DNA from: an uncultured Bacilli bacterium
GTDB taxonomy: Bacteria; Bacillota_I; Bacilli_A; RF39; UBA660
NCBI GenBank assembly: GCA_934086145.1
Contig: CAKOHV010000033.1
Location: 1-14,624 of the forward strand
Length of the DNA stretch: 14,624 bases
Direction: 5' to 3'
Positions 13,775 to 14,624 of the stretch are shown piece after piece; the first letter of the stretch is position 1, and each line of letters opens with the position of its first letter. The translations under genes and the position numbers were made by a program. Under the pieces are notes generated by a model, which was given only the letters and a program-made list of their open reading frames with translations, ran no database searches and was not told where the DNA came from.

Positions 13775-14155
13775 TTACACCTTTTTGCAATCATGAGACA
13801 CAAGAGCTGTTATATCATCCCCATTTATTAATTCTCCATCACTTTTTCAAAAACTTACATATTTAGAGCCGCAAACAGGACAATGAGTATTTCTAAAGGA
13901 TATATCTTTTTTACTTAATGCTTTTTTTACTATTTCAAAATCATCAATAGTAATTTCTGCTAATTTTATGAAATGAGACAATTCTTCAAAATCATTTTCA
14001 TTTCCTACTCTTCTTAAATATTTACATCCACCATCTATAGCAACAGTACTGCAAGAGCACCATTTATAATCGTGAAAATTAATAGATTCTATAATATTTC
14101 AACATTTTTTACATTTTATTTTATTAGATCTTATTTGTTCTATTGTTCTTATCAA
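13775..14155 (-). pseudogene. Broken longer paralogue of the zinc-ribbon protein
   Basis: One reading frame, starting at a TTG (14155) with AGGTAA upstream and ending in TAA (13777-13775), encodes a protein similar to the 63-residue zinc-ribbon protein at 13169. Shared stretches include SNKIKCKKC, HDYKWCSC against NDYKRCSC, AIDGGCKYLRRVGNENDFEELS against AVDGGKDYLKRIGSEEDYEELS. It then continues for about 60 residues with a second zinc ribbon, CPVCG. Two in-frame TGA codons interrupt it, at 14101-14099 (where the paralogue has Gly, directly after CKKC) and at 13849-13847. There is no internal ATG, so a full product is unlikely. It starts 13 bases after the AbiEii stop, so it was once the last gene of that operon. 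The shorter intact copy may be a trimmed version of this longer form. Confidence 0.8.
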
Positions 14156-14168
14156 TATAAATTACCTA

Positions 14169-14624
14169 CTAAACTGTCTCAAGAACTAATACATTAATAA
14201 GCTTTTCTAAACAAATTAATATTTCGTCAAAAGCTATATCGCTTGCATACTCATATCTTTTTTGATAATTTTTCCATCTTTCCCTCAATATATTACTTCC
14301 CATAATTAAATCTAAGGCAAGTAATGGATTACCAACATATTCTCTTTTATAAAAGGTTTTTTCTATTGCATTTCTAAAATATTCTAAATTAACGTTATCC
14401 CAATCTTTTGTATAAATTAAATAGACATCATAGAAATCTCTCATTCTTCCATTTAATTCTACTCTACTTAAAATTGTTTCTACCTTCTCTGCTAATACTG
14501 TTTCAATATTGTATGCCCATAGTTTTACATAGTTATCGCCTAGAATTGGTTTATATTTATAATTAATTTCTTTTGGAGTAATTGGATCACCTGTAGCTAT
14601 ATCAATATGAAATTTTTCTTTAAT
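14169..14624 (-). CDS. AbiEii-type nucleotidyltransferase toxin, C-terminal part (runs off window)
   Basis: The frame continues upstream of the first ATG (14444) to the window edge, giving 151 residues of a larger protein, so the true start is outside. The visible part begins KEKFHIDIATGDPITPKEI and contains LWAYNIETVLAEKVETILSR followed by NGRMRDFYDVYLIY. This is the conserved C-terminal pattern of AbiEii/AbiGii nucleotidyltransferase toxins, with the Lys and Arg of AEK...ILSR and the RDFYD motif. AbiE systems are abortive-infection toxin-antitoxin pairs in which AbiEii is normally the second gene after the AbiEi antitoxin. Here AbiEi would lie to the right of the window. The catalytic GS...DxD part is also off-window, so intactness cannot be judged. 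It is followed by the broken zinc-ribbon gene and two terminators. Confidence 0.9.
   Translation of the reverse strand: MKEKFHIDIATGDPITPKEINYKYKPILGDNYVKLWAYNIETVLAEKVETILSRVELNGRMRDFYDVYLIYTKDWDNVNLEYFRNAIEKTFYKREYVGNPLLALDLIMGSNILRERWKNYQKRYEYASDIAFDEILICLEKLINVLVLETV

Noticed and set aside
1..14624. CRISPR arrays, rRNA genes, riboswitches and plasmid origins
   Set aside because: No regularly spaced repeats, rRNA-like sequence, known riboswitch core or iteron array was seen on either strand.

Overview
The window is very AT-rich, uses strong AGGAGG-type ribosome binding sites and extended -10 promoters (TGnTATAAT), and encodes a ferredoxin/F420-dehydrogenase-like protein. This fits an anaerobic low-GC Gram-positive (Bacillota, probably gut-associated). 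I cannot name the genus. TGA works as a normal stop codon.

Layout. (1) 1-~330: the 5' part of an IS200/IS605-family insertion sequence on the minus strand. It has the first codons of tnpA, a hairpin that can hide the tnpA ribosome binding site, a terminator-like hairpin and an imperfect end hairpin. (2) 359-9499: a compact minus-strand operon of seven genes for a cell-surface polysaccharide. In transcription order these are a GT4 glycosyltransferase, a 790-residue fusion of pyruvyl transferase with ferredoxin and F420-dehydrogenase beta domains, a GT2 glycosyltransferase, a Wzy-type polymerase, a second putative glycosyltransferase, a second pyruvyl-transferase-family protein and a Wzx-type flippase. 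Genes overlap or lie within a few bases of each other. The operon has its own promoter and a roughly 160-nt leader containing a palindrome followed by a T-run. No priming sugar-phosphate transferase, Wzz/tyrosine kinase or sugar-nucleotide genes are visible. (3) 9818-10037: a minus-strand gene fragment ending at a terminator. (4) 10034-11024: a broken tyrosine-integrase gene on the plus strand. (5) 11119-13360: minus-strand accessory genes: a DUF2188 protein; a two-gene unit of a short HipA-like kinase plus a protein joining a HipA-N-terminus-like segment to a HIRAN domain; and a small zinc-ribbon protein. (6) 13474-13650: two terminators, tandem direct repeats, and a 12-bp sequence repeated exactly at the edge of the integrase relic, so 10037-13650 may be a decayed integrated element. 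(7) 13775-14624: a broken, longer paralogue of the zinc-ribbon gene, preceded by the C-terminal half of an AbiEii-type toxin that runs off the window.

How the parts work together. The operon would assemble a repeat unit on a lipid carrier (glycosyltransferases), decorate it (pyruvyl transferases), flip it (Wzx) and polymerise it (Wzy). Beside it is a mobile-element graveyard carrying toxin-antitoxin or defence-type modules. The most unusual item is the split HipA arrangement: the kinase lacks the usual N-terminal subdomain, and a segment resembling that subdomain appears to be encoded by the next gene, fused to a HIRAN (DNA-end-binding) domain.
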